Part shown: in pieces, positions 44,496-53,331 of the stretch
How the letters are laid out: each line of letters begins with the position of its first letter
Position numbering within the stretch: the first letter of the stretch is position 1
Origin: JAPXSY01 sp034003585
GTDB taxonomy: Bacteria > Verrucomicrobiota > Kiritimatiellia > RFP12 > UBA1067
Direction of reading: 5' to 3'
Assembly: GCA_034003585.1 (NCBI GenBank)
Contig: JAVEYH010000005.1
Span: forward strand, 11,182-75,181
Length of the DNA stretch: 64,000 bases
Notes under the pieces: model-generated
What the model was told of the DNA's origin: nothing
Databases searched by the model: none
What the model saw: only the letters and a program-made list of their open reading frames with translations
Made by a program: the position numbers and the translations under genes

Positions 44496-46289
44496 ATGAC
44501 ACTCACAGCCGACCAGCTCCGCGACACCTACCTCAAATTCTTTGAATCCAAAGGCCACGCGATCATCTCCGGTGCCTCGCTGATCCCGGAGAACGACCCG
44601 ACCGTGCTCTTCACCACCGCGGGCATGCACCCGCTCGTGCCCTACCTGCTGGGCGAGCCGCACCCCGCGGGCCGGCGCCTGACCGATGTGCAGAAGTGCG
44701 TGCGCACCGGCGACATCGACGCCGTGGGCGACTCCTGCCACCTGACCTTCTTCGAGATGCTCGGCAACTGGTCGCTCGGCGACTACTTCAAAAAAGAGGC
44801 GATCGCGTGGTCGTTCGAATTCCTCACGCAGCACCTCGGCTTCGCGCCCGACCGGCTCAGCGTCACCGTTTTCGCGGGCGAGGCCGGCATTCCGCGCGAT
44901 GAGGAGTCGGCCGCCATCTGGAAGAGCCTCGGCATCCCCGAGTCGCGCATCCACGCGCTGCCCAAGGAGGACAACTGGTGGGGCCCGGCCGGCGCCACCG
45001 GACCCTGCGGGCCGGACACCGAGATGTTCATCGACAACGGCCAGCCGGCCTGCGGCCCGGCGTGCCGCCCCGGCTGCCGCTGCGGCAAGTACATCGAGAT
45101 CTGGAACGACGTCTTCATGCAGTACAACAAGACGGCGGAGGGCGCCTATGAGCCGCTCAAGCAGCACAACGTCGACACCGGCATGGGTGTCGAGCGCACC
45201 ATCTGCATGATGAACGGCTGCGCCACGGTCTTCGAGACCGAACTCTTCGCCCCGCTCATGGCCGCAATCCGTGCGCTCGCCACCGCCCGGCCGGATGAGG
45301 AGACCGCCGTGCGAGCCGAGCGCATCATCGCGGACCACCTGCGCACCTCGGTCTTCATCCTGGGCGACCCCAAGGGCGGCGTGAAGCCCGGCAACGTCGG
45401 CGCGAACTACGTGCTGCGCCGCCTGATCCGCCGCTCCGTGCGTTACGCCAAATTGCTCGGCATCGCGCCCGGCTATACCCGCGCGCTGGCGGAGATCGTG
45501 ATCGACAACTACAAGCACGTCTATCCCGAGCTGGAGAAGAACCGCGAGACCGTGATCGGCGAACTGACCGCGGAAGAGGAGCGCTTCGAAAAGACCCTCG
45601 CCGCGGGCCAGCGCGAATTCGACAAGGTCGCGGGCGCGCTCAGGCAGCACGGCCAGACCACCCTTTCGGGGCGCACCGCCTTCAAGCTCTACGACACCTA
45701 CGGTTTTCCGCTGGAGTTCACCGAGGAGCTCGCCGCCGAGCAGGGGCTCGCCGTGGACCGCGCGGGCTACGAAGAGGCGTTCAAGAAACACCAGGAGCTC
45801 TCCAAGCAGGGTGACGCCACCTTCAAGGGCGGGCTGGCCGACAACACCGCCGCCACCACGCGCCTGCACACGGCCACGCACCTGCTGCACAAGGCGCTGC
45901 AGAAAGTGCTCGGGCCGCACGCGACCCAGAAAGGCTCGAACATCACGCCGGAGCGCCTGCGCTTCGACTTCTCGCACCCCGAGAAGATGACGCCCGAACA
46001 GCTCAGGCAGGTCGAGGAGATCGTCAACGAACAGATCAAGCGTAACCTGCCAGTCACCGTCACAACCATGACCATCGAGGAGGCCAAAGCCAAAGGCGCC
46101 ACAGCTCTCTTTGCCGCCAAGTACGGCGAGCAGGTCAAGGTTTACACGGTCGGCGATTTCTCCATGGAGGTCTGCGGCGGCCCGCACGCCGAGAACACCG
46201 GCGACCTCGGCGGGTTCAAGATCCAGAAGGAGGAGTCCTCCTCGGCCGGCGTCCGCCGCATCAAGGCCGTGATCCTGAACGTGGTGTGA
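44496..46289 (+). CDS. alaS: Alanyl-tRNA synthetase, short form lacking C-Ala
   Basis: 597 residues against about 870-880 in most bacteria. The class II catalytic core is complete (LRDTYLKFFESKGHAIISG, TTAGMHPLVPYLLGE, FFEMLGNWSLGDYF, NVDTGMGVERT), then the tRNA-recognition helices. The editing domain keeps its zinc motifs (THLLH and CGGPH). The protein stops just after SSAGVRRIKAVI, so the C-terminal oligomerisation and tRNA-elbow domain is absent. Cys-rich GPACRPGCRCGKY in the catalytic domain is unusual. Short AlaRS of this type is known from other bacterial lineages. Its stop codon TGA is formed inside a palindromic repeat that starts at 46288. Confidence 0.94.
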   Translation: MTLTADQLRDTYLKFFESKGHAIISGASLIPENDPTVLFTTAGMHPLVPYLLGEPHPAGRRLTDVQKCVRTGDIDAVGDSCHLTFFEMLGNWSLGDYFKKEAIAWSFEFLTQHLGFAPDRLSVTVFAGEAGIPRDEESAAIWKSLGIPESRIHALPKEDNWWGPAGATGPCGPDTEMFIDNGQPACGPACRPGCRCGKYIEIWNDVFMQYNKTAEGAYEPLKQHNVDTGMGVERTICMMNGCATVFETELFAPLMAAIRALATARPDEETAVRAERIIADHLRTSVFILGDPKGGVKPGNVGANYVLRRLIRRSVRYAKLLGIAPGYTRALAEIVIDNYKHVYPELEKNRETVIGELTAEEERFEKTLAAGQREFDKVAGALRQHGQTTLSGRTAFKLYDTYGFPLEFTEELAAEQGLAVDRAGYEEAFKKHQELSKQGDATFKGGLADNTAATTRLHTATHLLHKALQKVLGPHATQKGSNITPERLRFDFSHPEKMTPEQLRQVEEIVNEQIKRNLPVTVTTMTIEEAKAKGATALFAAKYGEQVKVYTVGDFSMEVCGGPHAENTGDLGGFKIQKEESSSAGVRRIKAVILNVV

Positions 46290-46328
46290 GGCGTCCGCGG
46301 GCGGTTCGGGGAACCGCCCCTACCACAA
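46288..46328 (+). repeat. REP-like palindromic element, left-truncated copy
   Basis: Second copy of the 17511-17564 element. The right arm of hairpin 1, GAGGCGTCC (46288-46296), overlaps the alaS stop; its left arm is missing. Hairpin 2 is complete: GGGCGGTTC (46299-46307), loop GGG, GAACCGCCC (46311-46319). Relative to the first copy, an A-T pair has become G-C at the third stem position on both sides, so pairing is preserved. Both copies end CTACCACAA and lie directly 3' of a plus-strand gene. Confidence 0.75.
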
Positions 46329-46395
46329 TCGAATTCCGGCCACAAAATCTTGTAATCCTGTCCGGATTTTCAAGCTGTACGGTGTACTCGGCCGG

Positions 46396-49300
46396 TCAGT
46401 CGTACCGTTTGACCAGACAGACCCGCGCCCGGTCGGGATCGCGGCAGGTGAATTCGATGCGGGTGGCCCCGGACCGGAGAATCGGCACCTTGCTCTCCAG
46501 CCGCCCCTCGCTCCGCACCGCGCGTTTCGCGTCCAGCACGCGCCACGCCTGGCGGTCACGGCAGATCAGACGTTCGCCGGGTTTGAGCGTGACCGGGAAA
46601 AGCACCGGCTGCCCGCCGACGTTCAGTTGCGGCCGGGACATCGCGCCGCACAACTCGATCTCCAGCGCGGCGCGCTCGCCGGGCCGCACCGCCACCTCCC
46701 ATTCGGCGCGGGACAGGCCGTTCGAGGCGAGCGCCAGACGCGGCATCTCATATTCGCGCGCCAGATGCTTCCAGTCGATCGCGCGCCGGTGGCGGGGCGT
46801 GCCGAACGCCTCGCCGAACGCGGAGACCGTGACCTCCGCGCGTCCGCCCGCACAGGCGAACGCGTTGGCGCCGGCGCACAGGACCGGCCGCGCGTCCGCG
46901 CCGCACACCGCACGCGCCAGCGGTTCACCCCGTTCACTGTACTGTGTGAAGAGCCCGTCCGGCTCCAGTTCGGCGAACTCGCCGGAGGCCAGCGTGAACG
47001 GCACATCCAGACGCTGCCCGTTCACGGTGACGATTGGCCGCGCCAGGCTGACCGGCCGCACCGGCAGGGCCTCAACCGGACTCACCGTCACCTCCGCGCC
47101 GCCGCCCGGCGGCACCGCGTTGAGATAGAGCGTGACCTGGGAGACGTGGGCCATGTCGAGCTGAGTGCGGAAGAGCGCATGCGATCCGGTCTTTCTGTAG
47201 GGCCAGACGTGTTCGTCCATGCGCGCGGTGTCGCGTTCGCGCGCCAGCAGCGTGACATACCGCCAGCCCGTAAAGTCCAGCGTGACGTAATGGTCGGAGA
47301 GCCCGCCCATGAACTCGCGCGGGCATCCGATCTGGAGGTTGAGCCGCGCGCCCGAACCGTCGCCCTTCACCCACAGGCCGAAGGCGCCGGTGCCGCGCAG
47401 ATCGCGGTACGGCGCGGGGAAGGAGAGGGTCGCGCGGGCCCACGCGCCAGTCGGGTTCTGACCGCGGTTCTCCGCGCGCAGGCGCAGGTTGCGCGGACCG
47501 CCGCGCGTGTCGCCGGCGACCTCCGACACATCGAGCCGCACGGCGGCGTGGGCCGTGGCGGTCTTGAGCGCCGCGAACTCGTCCGCGCGCACCAGCGGCT
47601 TGGCGCCGGGCGCGCCGGACGGCGCGGCCGCGTACAGCGCCTCCACACGCAGGCAGAGCGGTTGCCGCGCCTCGGGGTTCATGACCCGCCAGGCGGCAGA
47701 ACCGTCATCCGGTCCTGTGACGCGGTGCGTGTCCATCGTAACCGGCGTGAACCGCCACGCACCCCCGGGGGTCTGCCGCAGCCGGAACTCCGCGCCCGGC
47801 ACGGCCAGGCGCGCCACGGTCTGCGTGTCGAAATAGCGCGCCAGGCGCAGATGCTCGTACCAGCCCAGCAACGTGAACTGCCGTTCCAGATGATACGGGA
47901 GCGGCGCGTGATTGACATTCACCCCCTGGATCGACATGGCGGCGTCGAGCCCCAGGTTTTTGCCTGCGAAATACTCCATCTCGTCGAGATGGTGCCCGCG
48001 CGCGAAGGGGGTCGCCATGCGCGGTGCCCACCAGCCCATCTGCGGGGCGAGCAGATCCGAAGCGCGGTACCGCGCGCACACCGCGGCGTGGTCGTCATGG
48101 AACCGCTTGGGTGCCCAGACCGGATGGTCCCAGGCCCCGAGGCGCGAATGGAACCACCAGTTGTGCGCGCCGTGGCAGCTCGCCTCGATCAGCGGATTCC
48201 CCTCCAGCCGGCGCATGATCTTGTGGCGCATGGCATCGATGCCGTACCGGCTCATCATGCCTTCGGAGCCGTCGAAATAGAGCTGATCCAGCTTGCAGGT
48301 GTTGAAGACGCGCGCGATGCGGTCCGCCAGCGCGTCCGCCAGCGGCGAATCGGGCTGCGGATAAAAGGCGTGGTAACGCTGCTGCAGATAATCGGCACGC
48401 GCGCCCGCGGCATGGGCCGCGGGGCGGGTCTTGAACGCGCCGCGCGTGCAGGCGCGGAAGGCGTAGGGCGGTTCGCGCGCGACCTCGGCGTATTGGATGA
48501 TCTCGCCGCCGATCCGGATCGCGTTGCCGTTGCCGGAGTAGGTGAAGACCACATCGTGGCGCGCCGAAGGAGGCTCGTTGACAACGAGCACCGTGTCCGT
48601 CGGCGAGACCCCGCGGGCCAGCGTGTAGGTGTCGAACGGGATCAGGTGCGGGCTCGCCTCGGGCGTGATCCACGGGTCGCGCGGATCGATACAGGCGGTG
48701 AGCGTGTGGATGCCCGCGCGCAACCCCGCGGCATGGATCCTTTCCACCGCGTCCCGCATATCGTCCAGCCCGCGCGGATAATCGTTGGTGCGCACCGCAT
48801 AGTGGCCCAGCGTCTGCCACCAGCCGTGGAGGTGCAGGGTGGAGAACCCGCCGCGCCGCGCGGCCTCAATCCAGTCATCGGTGGCGGCGTGCGCGAGGTC
48901 GGCAAACAGGTAGGAGCCGCGCGCGGCCTCCGCCTCCAGCGACCACGGGCCGCCGTTTTCCGAAACCGGCACGCCGGCGTGGCGGGCCATGGCGCGCAGG
49001 CTGGCCGTCAGGGTGCCGCGCGGCCCGGCCGCCAGCCCGGCGCGCCAGCCGGAGGGGCCCGGCGGCGCGGCGGCGGAGACGCGCAGCGCGTCCCCCGCGA
49101 TCCGCATCTCCACCGGCAGATCATACCCGCGCAGGCAGACGCCGTCCTCATCATCCGAGAGCAGGTTGGCCATGGCGCCCCGGTAGCGGGCGGGACGGAC
49201 CGGCAGTTCGCAGAAGACGAGTTCCGTCGCGCCGGTCAGCGAGTGCGCGAGCAGGGTGAAAGCGAGAAACTCGCGGTGCTCCTCGATCGCGATCACCGCC

Positions 49301-50271
49301 GACCCGGCCGGATTCGCGAACCCGAAGGTCAGGACGTCGCCCCGGCGCGTCACGGAGCGCGCCGTGATCCGCCGCCCGTCCCCCAACCGGGCTGAAACCA
49401 GCGGCGCGGGGCGGGCCAGCAACTCGCGGCCGTTCGCACGGGTGCGCAGCGAGGTGACCCGGCCCCGGGCGTTCAGGGCCAGCTCCGCGTGCCGCGTGCG
49501 GAAAACCGCGAACGGCGGCTCGGGCGCGCGTTCCGCGGCCGGTTTCCAGGCGGCATCGGTGCGGCCGGCGGGGTTGGCCAGCTCCGCGATCTCGGAGGAC
49601 GCCAGCGCCCGTCCGTAAATCCGCAGATCGTCGATCAGCCCGTTGTGGCAGGCCTCGCCGGTCCAGCCGCCAAGACGCAGCGCGTCCGCAGCCACGGCAT
49701 GGTCCCAGCGCGCGCGCGCCACAGGCTTGCCGTCGGCGTACGCGGTGAGGTTCGGCCGGTCGAAGGTGACGCACAGGTGCGTCCAGCGGCGTTGCGGCAG
49801 GGCGGAGAGCAAGCTCACGGAACTCTCGGACCAGGCGTGGCCCGGCGTCCCGGCACGATGGCCCGGACGTCCCAGGCGGAAGGAGCAGGTCTGGTCCGAA
49901 ACGAAGAGCAGCAGGCCTCCGGGGCTCCAGGTGCGCGAACTCAACAGGCAGGGATAGCGGCGGGGCGCGGGATCCTCCCACACAGCCCAGAGCGCGAGGG
50001 TGAAGCGCTCCGCGCCGTCGAGTCCGGGCACGGGGGGCAGCTCGGCCAGCGCGTTGGTACCGCTGAAACGCAGCGCCGTGCCGAACGTTCCGGCGACCCA
50101 CTGCACGCCAACGAGTTCCGCCTCCAGCCGGTTGTGCGAACGGTCTTCCGCGAACGCGCCGCCCCCCTCATCGCAGGGCAGCCAGAGCAGCAGATCCGAG
50201 GCCGGCGGTGCGGCCCGAACCAGCATCGCGAGAAAGAATCCCCCCATCATGAGCGGTAACCGGAACGCCAT
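46396..50271 (-). CDS. Giant secreted LamG plus TIM-barrel protein, glycosidase candidate
   Basis: 1291 residues with a signal peptide (MAFRLPLMMGGFFLAMLVRA). GGGAGGGGG lies before the start. Residues about 25-245 are a LamG/concanavalin-like domain (LLLWLPCDEGGGAFAEDRSH, FTLALWAVWEDPAPR, GLIDDLRIYGRALASSEIAE). Then come a beta-rich segment (about 260-460) and a TIM-barrel-like segment (about 470-800) with STLHLHGWWQTLGHYA, AGLRAGIHTLTACIDP, LDQLYFDGSEGM and IEASCHGAHNWWFHSRLG. The Asp in YFDGSE is a candidate catalytic residue. The C-terminal 450 residues are beta-sandwich domains. I do not recognise a catalogued glycoside hydrolase family. The layout fits an outer-surface or periplasmic glycan hydrolase. 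It has its own promoter at 50315-50343. Confidence 0.8.
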   Translation of the reverse strand: MAFRLPLMMGGFFLAMLVRAAPPASDLLLWLPCDEGGGAFAEDRSHNRLEAELVGVQWVAGTFGTALRFSGTNALAELPPVPGLDGAERFTLALWAVWEDPAPRRYPCLLSSRTWSPGGLLLFVSDQTCSFRLGRPGHRAGTPGHAWSESSVSLLSALPQRRWTHLCVTFDRPNLTAYADGKPVARARWDHAVAADALRLGGWTGEACHNGLIDDLRIYGRALASSEIAELANPAGRTDAAWKPAAERAPEPPFAVFRTRHAELALNARGRVTSLRTRANGRELLARPAPLVSARLGDGRRITARSVTRRGDVLTFGFANPAGSAVIAIEEHREFLAFTLLAHSLTGATELVFCELPVRPARYRGAMANLLSDDEDGVCLRGYDLPVEMRIAGDALRVSAAAPPGPSGWRAGLAAGPRGTLTASLRAMARHAGVPVSENGGPWSLEAEAARGSYLFADLAHAATDDWIEAARRGGFSTLHLHGWWQTLGHYAVRTNDYPRGLDDMRDAVERIHAAGLRAGIHTLTACIDPRDPWITPEASPHLIPFDTYTLARGVSPTDTVLVVNEPPSARHDVVFTYSGNGNAIRIGGEIIQYAEVAREPPYAFRACTRGAFKTRPAAHAAGARADYLQQRYHAFYPQPDSPLADALADRIARVFNTCKLDQLYFDGSEGMMSRYGIDAMRHKIMRRLEGNPLIEASCHGAHNWWFHSRLGAWDHPVWAPKRFHDDHAAVCARYRASDLLAPQMGWWAPRMATPFARGHHLDEMEYFAGKNLGLDAAMSIQGVNVNHAPLPYHLERQFTLLGWYEHLRLARYFDTQTVARLAVPGAEFRLRQTPGGAWRFTPVTMDTHRVTGPDDGSAAWRVMNPEARQPLCLRVEALYAAAPSGAPGAKPLVRADEFAALKTATAHAAVRLDVSEVAGDTRGGPRNLRLRAENRGQNPTGAWARATLSFPAPYRDLRGTGAFGLWVKGDGSGARLNLQIGCPREFMGGLSDHYVTLDFTGWRYVTLLARERDTARMDEHVWPYRKTGSHALFRTQLDMAHVSQVTLYLNAVPPGGGAEVTVSPVEALPVRPVSLARPIVTVNGQRLDVPFTLASGEFAELEPDGLFTQYSERGEPLARAVCGADARPVLCAGANAFACAGGRAEVTVSAFGEAFGTPRHRRAIDWKHLAREYEMPRLALASNGLSRAEWEVAVRPGERAALEIELCGAMSRPQLNVGGQPVLFPVTLKPGERLICRDRQAWRVLDAKRAVRSEGRLESKVPILRSGATRIEFTCRDPDRARVCLVKRYD

Positions 50272-50314
50272 CTCTTCCCCCTCCCTTCAGAACGTTTCCC
50301 ATCTCTGAAAGCGC

Positions 50315-50343
50315 ATTATGAGCGGGAGCCTTGCGGGGCGCAA
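50315..50343 (-). promoter_or_regulatory. Predicted promoter of the 1291-residue gene
   Basis: Minus strand: -35 TTGCGC (complement of 50338-50343), 17-base spacer, -10 CATAAT (complement of 50315-50320). A 7-base hairpin, GCCTTGC (50328-50334) with GCAAGGC (50340-50346), overlaps the -35. Confidence 0.5.
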
Positions 50344-50353
50344 GGCCATTTCC

Positions 50354-50399
50354 GGCTGCGGGTCCGTTTCAACGAAACGGACCCGCAGCCAGGTTTTTT
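50354..50399 (+). terminator. Perfect 17-base-pair hairpin with U-tract between divergent promoters
   Basis: GGCTGCGGGTCCGTTTC (50354-50370), loop AAC, GAAACGGACCCGCAGCC (50374-50390), then six T (50394-50399). It has the form of a plus-strand intrinsic terminator, yet it lies upstream of the rubrerythrin promoter and behind the minus-strand promoter. It may be the end of a short unannotated transcript or an insulator. Confidence 0.6.
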
Positions 50400-50417
50400 G
50401 CGACGCCGTTTACGCGA

Positions 50418-50447
50418 TTGCCCGGGATTGCGGTTTTCTGATAAGAT
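50418..50447 (+). promoter_or_regulatory. Predicted promoter of the rubrerythrin operon
   Basis: -35 TTGCCC (50418-50423), 18-base spacer, extended -10 TGA-TAAGAT (50439-50447). The ATG is 61 bases downstream. Confidence 0.55.
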
Positions 50448-50507
50448 CCCACTGTTTTTCAAGAAACCGATTCACGCCCAGGCATGGGTCAAAAGGAGGA
50501 ATGCGAG

Positions 50508-51086
50508 ATGGCATCGATCAAAGGCACGCAGACGGAGAAACTGGTCCTGACCGCTTTCACGGGGGAATCGGCGGCGCGCAACCGCTACACGTTCTGGGCG
50601 GCGCAGGCCAAGAAGGACGGGTTCGTCCAGATTGAGGCGATCTTTGAGGAGACCGCGAATCAGGAGAAAGAGCATGCCAAACGGCTCTTCAAGTTTTTGG
50701 AGGGCGGCGAAGTGCCCTTCGAGATCACCCTGCCCGCCGGCGTGATCGGCAAGACCGAGGAGAACCTGATCCACGCGGCCGAAGGCGAAGAGTACGAGTG
50801 GCAGCACATGTATCCCGATTTCGCCGCCGTGGCGCGCAAAGAAGGGTTCGGGGAGATTGCCAAGACCATGGAGGCGATCGCCGTCGCGGAGAAGTTCCAC
50901 GGCGAGCGCTACCGTCAACTGGCCGCCAACATCCGGAAGGGCATCGTCTTCCAACGCGAAGACCCCAACACGATCTGGCGTTGCCGCAACTGCGGGTATC
51001 TGCATGTCGGCGCGGAAGCCCCGGACACCTGCCCCGCCTGTGCCCATCCCAAGGCGCATTTCGAGCTGCGCGGCATCAACTGGTAA
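50508..51086 (+). CDS. Rubrerythrin
   Basis: 192 residues from the ATG at 50508, with AAAAGGAGG upstream. The ferritin-like diiron domain (about 1-140) has the Glu and ExxH ligands in GESAARNRY, ETANQEKEHAKR, EGEEYEWQHMYPDF and AEKFHGERY. A C-terminal rubredoxin domain has CRNCGY and CPAC. It reduces hydrogen peroxide to water in anaerobes using electrons from rubredoxin or NADH oxidoreductases. It opens a plus-strand run of release-factor-like protein, recJ, SGNH hydrolase and nucleoside-hydrolase-like gene. Its presence with Hcp at 55419 supports an anaerobic lifestyle. Confidence 0.96.
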   Translation: MASIKGTQTEKLVLTAFTGESAARNRYTFWAAQAKKDGFVQIEAIFEETANQEKEHAKRLFKFLEGGEVPFEITLPAGVIGKTEENLIHAAEGEEYEWQHMYPDFAAVARKEGFGEIAKTMEAIAVAEKFHGERYRQLAANIRKGIVFQREDPNTIWRCRNCGYLHVGAEAPDTCPACAHPKAHFELRGINW

Positions 51087-51133
51087 GGTGTTCCCTGATC
51101 ACTCCCGGGACCATCGAGAAGATCCGGGCGCGC

Positions 51134-51499
51134 ATGGCTCTGGCCAGCGTGTTCGAGGAGGATTTGGAGGAATCCTTTATTCTCGGATCGGGCCCCGGGG
51201 GCCAGAAGATCAACAAGACTGCCTCGACGGTGCGGCTTCTGCACCGCCCCAGTCGGCTCACAGTCAAATGCGGCGTCAGCCGGTCGCGTGAACAGAACCG
51301 CTGGCTGGCCCGGCGCGAGCTGGCCGAACGCATTCTGGAGCGCGAGCGCTCGGACCTCTCGGCGCGGCGGCAGGCGACGGAGAAGATCCGGCGCCAAAAG
51401 CGCCGCCGCTCGCGCCGCCAGCAGGCCCGCGTGCTGGAAGAGAAGCGAAAACACAGCGAAAAGAAGGCGTCGCGGAGCAGCGTGCGGTTCGAGGCGTGA
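51134..51499 (+). CDS. Release-factor-like peptidyl-tRNA hydrolase (GGQ domain)
   Basis: 121 residues from the ATG at 51134. The GGQ motif is in FILGSGPGGQKINKTAST, followed by VRLLHRPSRLTVKC and SRSREQNRWLARRELAERIL, as in the peptide chain release factor family related to ArfB. A basic tail (KIRRQKRRRSRRQQ) would enter the ribosomal mRNA channel. It probably releases nascent chains from stalled ribosomes. The family usually has about 15 more N-terminal residues (TPGTIEKIRAR is in frame here), so the true start may be the CTG at 51095 or ATC at 51098. It overlaps recJ by four bases. Confidence 0.85.
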   Translation: MALASVFEEDLEESFILGSGPGGQKINKTASTVRLLHRPSRLTVKCGVSRSREQNRWLARRELAERILERERSDLSARRQATEKIRRQKRRRSRRQQARVLEEKRKHSEKKASRSSVRFEA

Positions 51500-53331
51500 A
51501 AACCGCAGGATCCGCTTCGGGGGCGGCGAGGCGCGGCATGTTTCCGAAATACAGATGGCGGGAATCCCCCGCGGACGAAGGCGCCGCCCGCGAACTGGCC
51601 GTCGCGCTGGATCTGCCGCTGCCCCTGGCGCGGGTTCTCGCGGCGCGCGGCCACGCCACGCCCGAGCGCGCCGCCGCGTTTCTGGCACCGGAACTACGGA
51701 AGCATCTGGGGCCTCCCGAGAGCTTTCCCGGCGCCGCGGAGGCAGCGGAACGGCTTTGGGCCGCGGTCCGGGCCGGCCGCAAAATCGTGGTTTACGGCGA
51801 TTTCGATGCGGACGGCGTGGCGGCCGCGGCGGTGCTGGCCTCTTCGATCAAACGCTTCGGCGGCCAAGTCTCGGTCTTCCTGCCCCACCGCGATCCGGAG
51901 GGATACGGTTTGACCCTCGCCGCGCTGGAGCGGTGCCGCCGCGAACGGGGGGGATGGCCGGACCTGCTGGTCACCGTGGATTGCGGGATCACCTCGACAA
52001 ACGAGGTGGAGCACCTGAATGCCGCAGGGGTTGAGGTGATCCTGACCGACCACCACGAACCCGGCGCGACGCTGCCCCGCGCCGCGGTGATCGTGAATCC
52101 GCGCGTCGGCGCCTCGCCGGGCGCGGAGCACCTGTGCGGCGCGGGCGTGGCCTTTAAGGTGGTTCACGCGATGGCCGAACTGGGCAAACGCCGCAACTGG
52201 TATCCGGGCCAACCCTTCTGCGGCGAACTGCTGGCACCGGTCGGGCTGGCGACGGTAACGGATGTGGTGCCGTTGATTGGGGAGAACCGGCTGTTGGTTT
52301 CGGCCGCGCTCCGTTCGTGGGAACGGTATGCGGGCGAAGGGTTGCGCGCGCTGCTGGCGCGCGCGGCGGCGCAGACCGTCCGCGGCATGGATGCGGCCCT
52401 GTTCGGATTCGTTCTGGGGCCGCGGCTCAATGCGGCCGGCCGCATGGGGTCGGCCATGGACGCGTACGAGCTGCTGACCACGTGCGACCGCCAGCGCGCG
52501 GCGGAATTGGCGACGCGCCTCGAAGGGTTCAACGGCGAGCGTCGCGGCGTGGAGGCGCGCATGCTGGCCGCCGCGCGGCGCCAGTGCGGGCTCGATTCCC
52601 CGCAGGGCCTGGGCGGCCTCGCGGCGGTGGTGGTCGGCGGCGAGGGTCCGCAGGCGGGAACGGCCGGCTGGCACCCCGGGGTGCTCGGGATCGTGGCGGC
52701 GCGGCTGAGCGAGGCGGCGGCGCGGCCCGCGGCGGCGGTGGCGTTCGATGCGACGGGCGCAGGGAGGGGGTCGGTGCGAGCGGGCGAGGGGTATCATGCG
52801 CTCAAGGCCCTGGCCGCGGCCGGGGACGCGCTGACCGGATTCGGCGGACACGAGCGGGCCGCGGGGTTTCAGGTCCGGGCAGGCGGGTTCGCGCGCTTCC
52901 GGCAGCGGTTTTGCGAGGCGTGCGCGGATCAGGCGGGAGCGGCCGGCGGCGGCCCGTGCCTGGCGATGGACGGGTGGCTCACGCCGGAGGCGCTCTCGGT
53001 CGCGTTCCTTGCCGCGCAGCAGCGGCTGGCACCGTTCGGCCACGGCAACCCGACGCCGCGCTGGGGTCTGCGCGGCGTAAGCCTGGAGCGCGCGCAACCG
53101 GTCGGCGGCTCCGGCGAGCATCTGCAACTCGCGTTCGGTGTGGGCGGGGGCCGGTCCGTGCGGGGCATATGGTTCCGCCACGGCGCGGTGTCCGAGGCCG
53201 TGCGCGCCGCGGGCGGCCGGCTGGATGTGGTGTTTGAATTGAACCGAAACGATTTTGGCGGGGAAACGTCGGTGGAAATGCGGGTCTGTGACCTCGCGCC
53301 GGCGGCCGCGGAAAAAGGGAGGGACGGATGA
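51496..53331 (+). CDS. recJ: Single-stranded-DNA exonuclease RecJ
   Basis: 611 residues from a GTG at 51496 that overlaps the preceding stop (GTGA); the ATG at 51538 (MFPKYRW) is the alternative and matches the family N-terminus. DHH-phosphoesterase motifs: VVYGDFDADGVAAAAVL (motif I), LVTVDCGIT (motif II), VILTDHHEPG (motif III, the DHH). The DHHA1 motif is FGGHERAAGFQV. RecJ degrades 5'-ended single strands in mismatch and recombination repair. It is shorter than the Thermus enzyme, with a small C-terminal OB domain. The next gene starts in its stop codon (ATGA). Confidence 0.94.
   Translation: MKTAGSASGAARRGMFPKYRWRESPADEGAARELAVALDLPLPLARVLAARGHATPERAAAFLAPELRKHLGPPESFPGAAEAAERLWAAVRAGRKIVVYGDFDADGVAAAAVLASSIKRFGGQVSVFLPHRDPEGYGLTLAALERCRRERGGWPDLLVTVDCGITSTNEVEHLNAAGVEVILTDHHEPGATLPRAAVIVNPRVGASPGAEHLCGAGVAFKVVHAMAELGKRRNWYPGQPFCGELLAPVGLATVTDVVPLIGENRLLVSAALRSWERYAGEGLRALLARAAAQTVRGMDAALFGFVLGPRLNAAGRMGSAMDAYELLTTCDRQRAAELATRLEGFNGERRGVEARMLAAARRQCGLDSPQGLGGLAAVVVGGEGPQAGTAGWHPGVLGIVAARLSEAAARPAAAVAFDATGAGRGSVRAGEGYHALKALAAAGDALTGFGGHERAAGFQVRAGGFARFRQRFCEACADQAGAAGGGPCLAMDGWLTPEALSVAFLAAQQRLAPFGHGNPTPRWGLRGVSLERAQPVGGSGEHLQLAFGVGGGRSVRGIWFRHGAVSEAVRAAGGRLDVVFELNRNDFGGETSVEMRVCDLAPAAAEKGRDG

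Noticed and set aside
46627..49395. Plus-strand open frame of 922 codons
   Set aside because: Antisense to the 1291-residue gene; Arg/Gly/Ala-rich with no recognisable domain.
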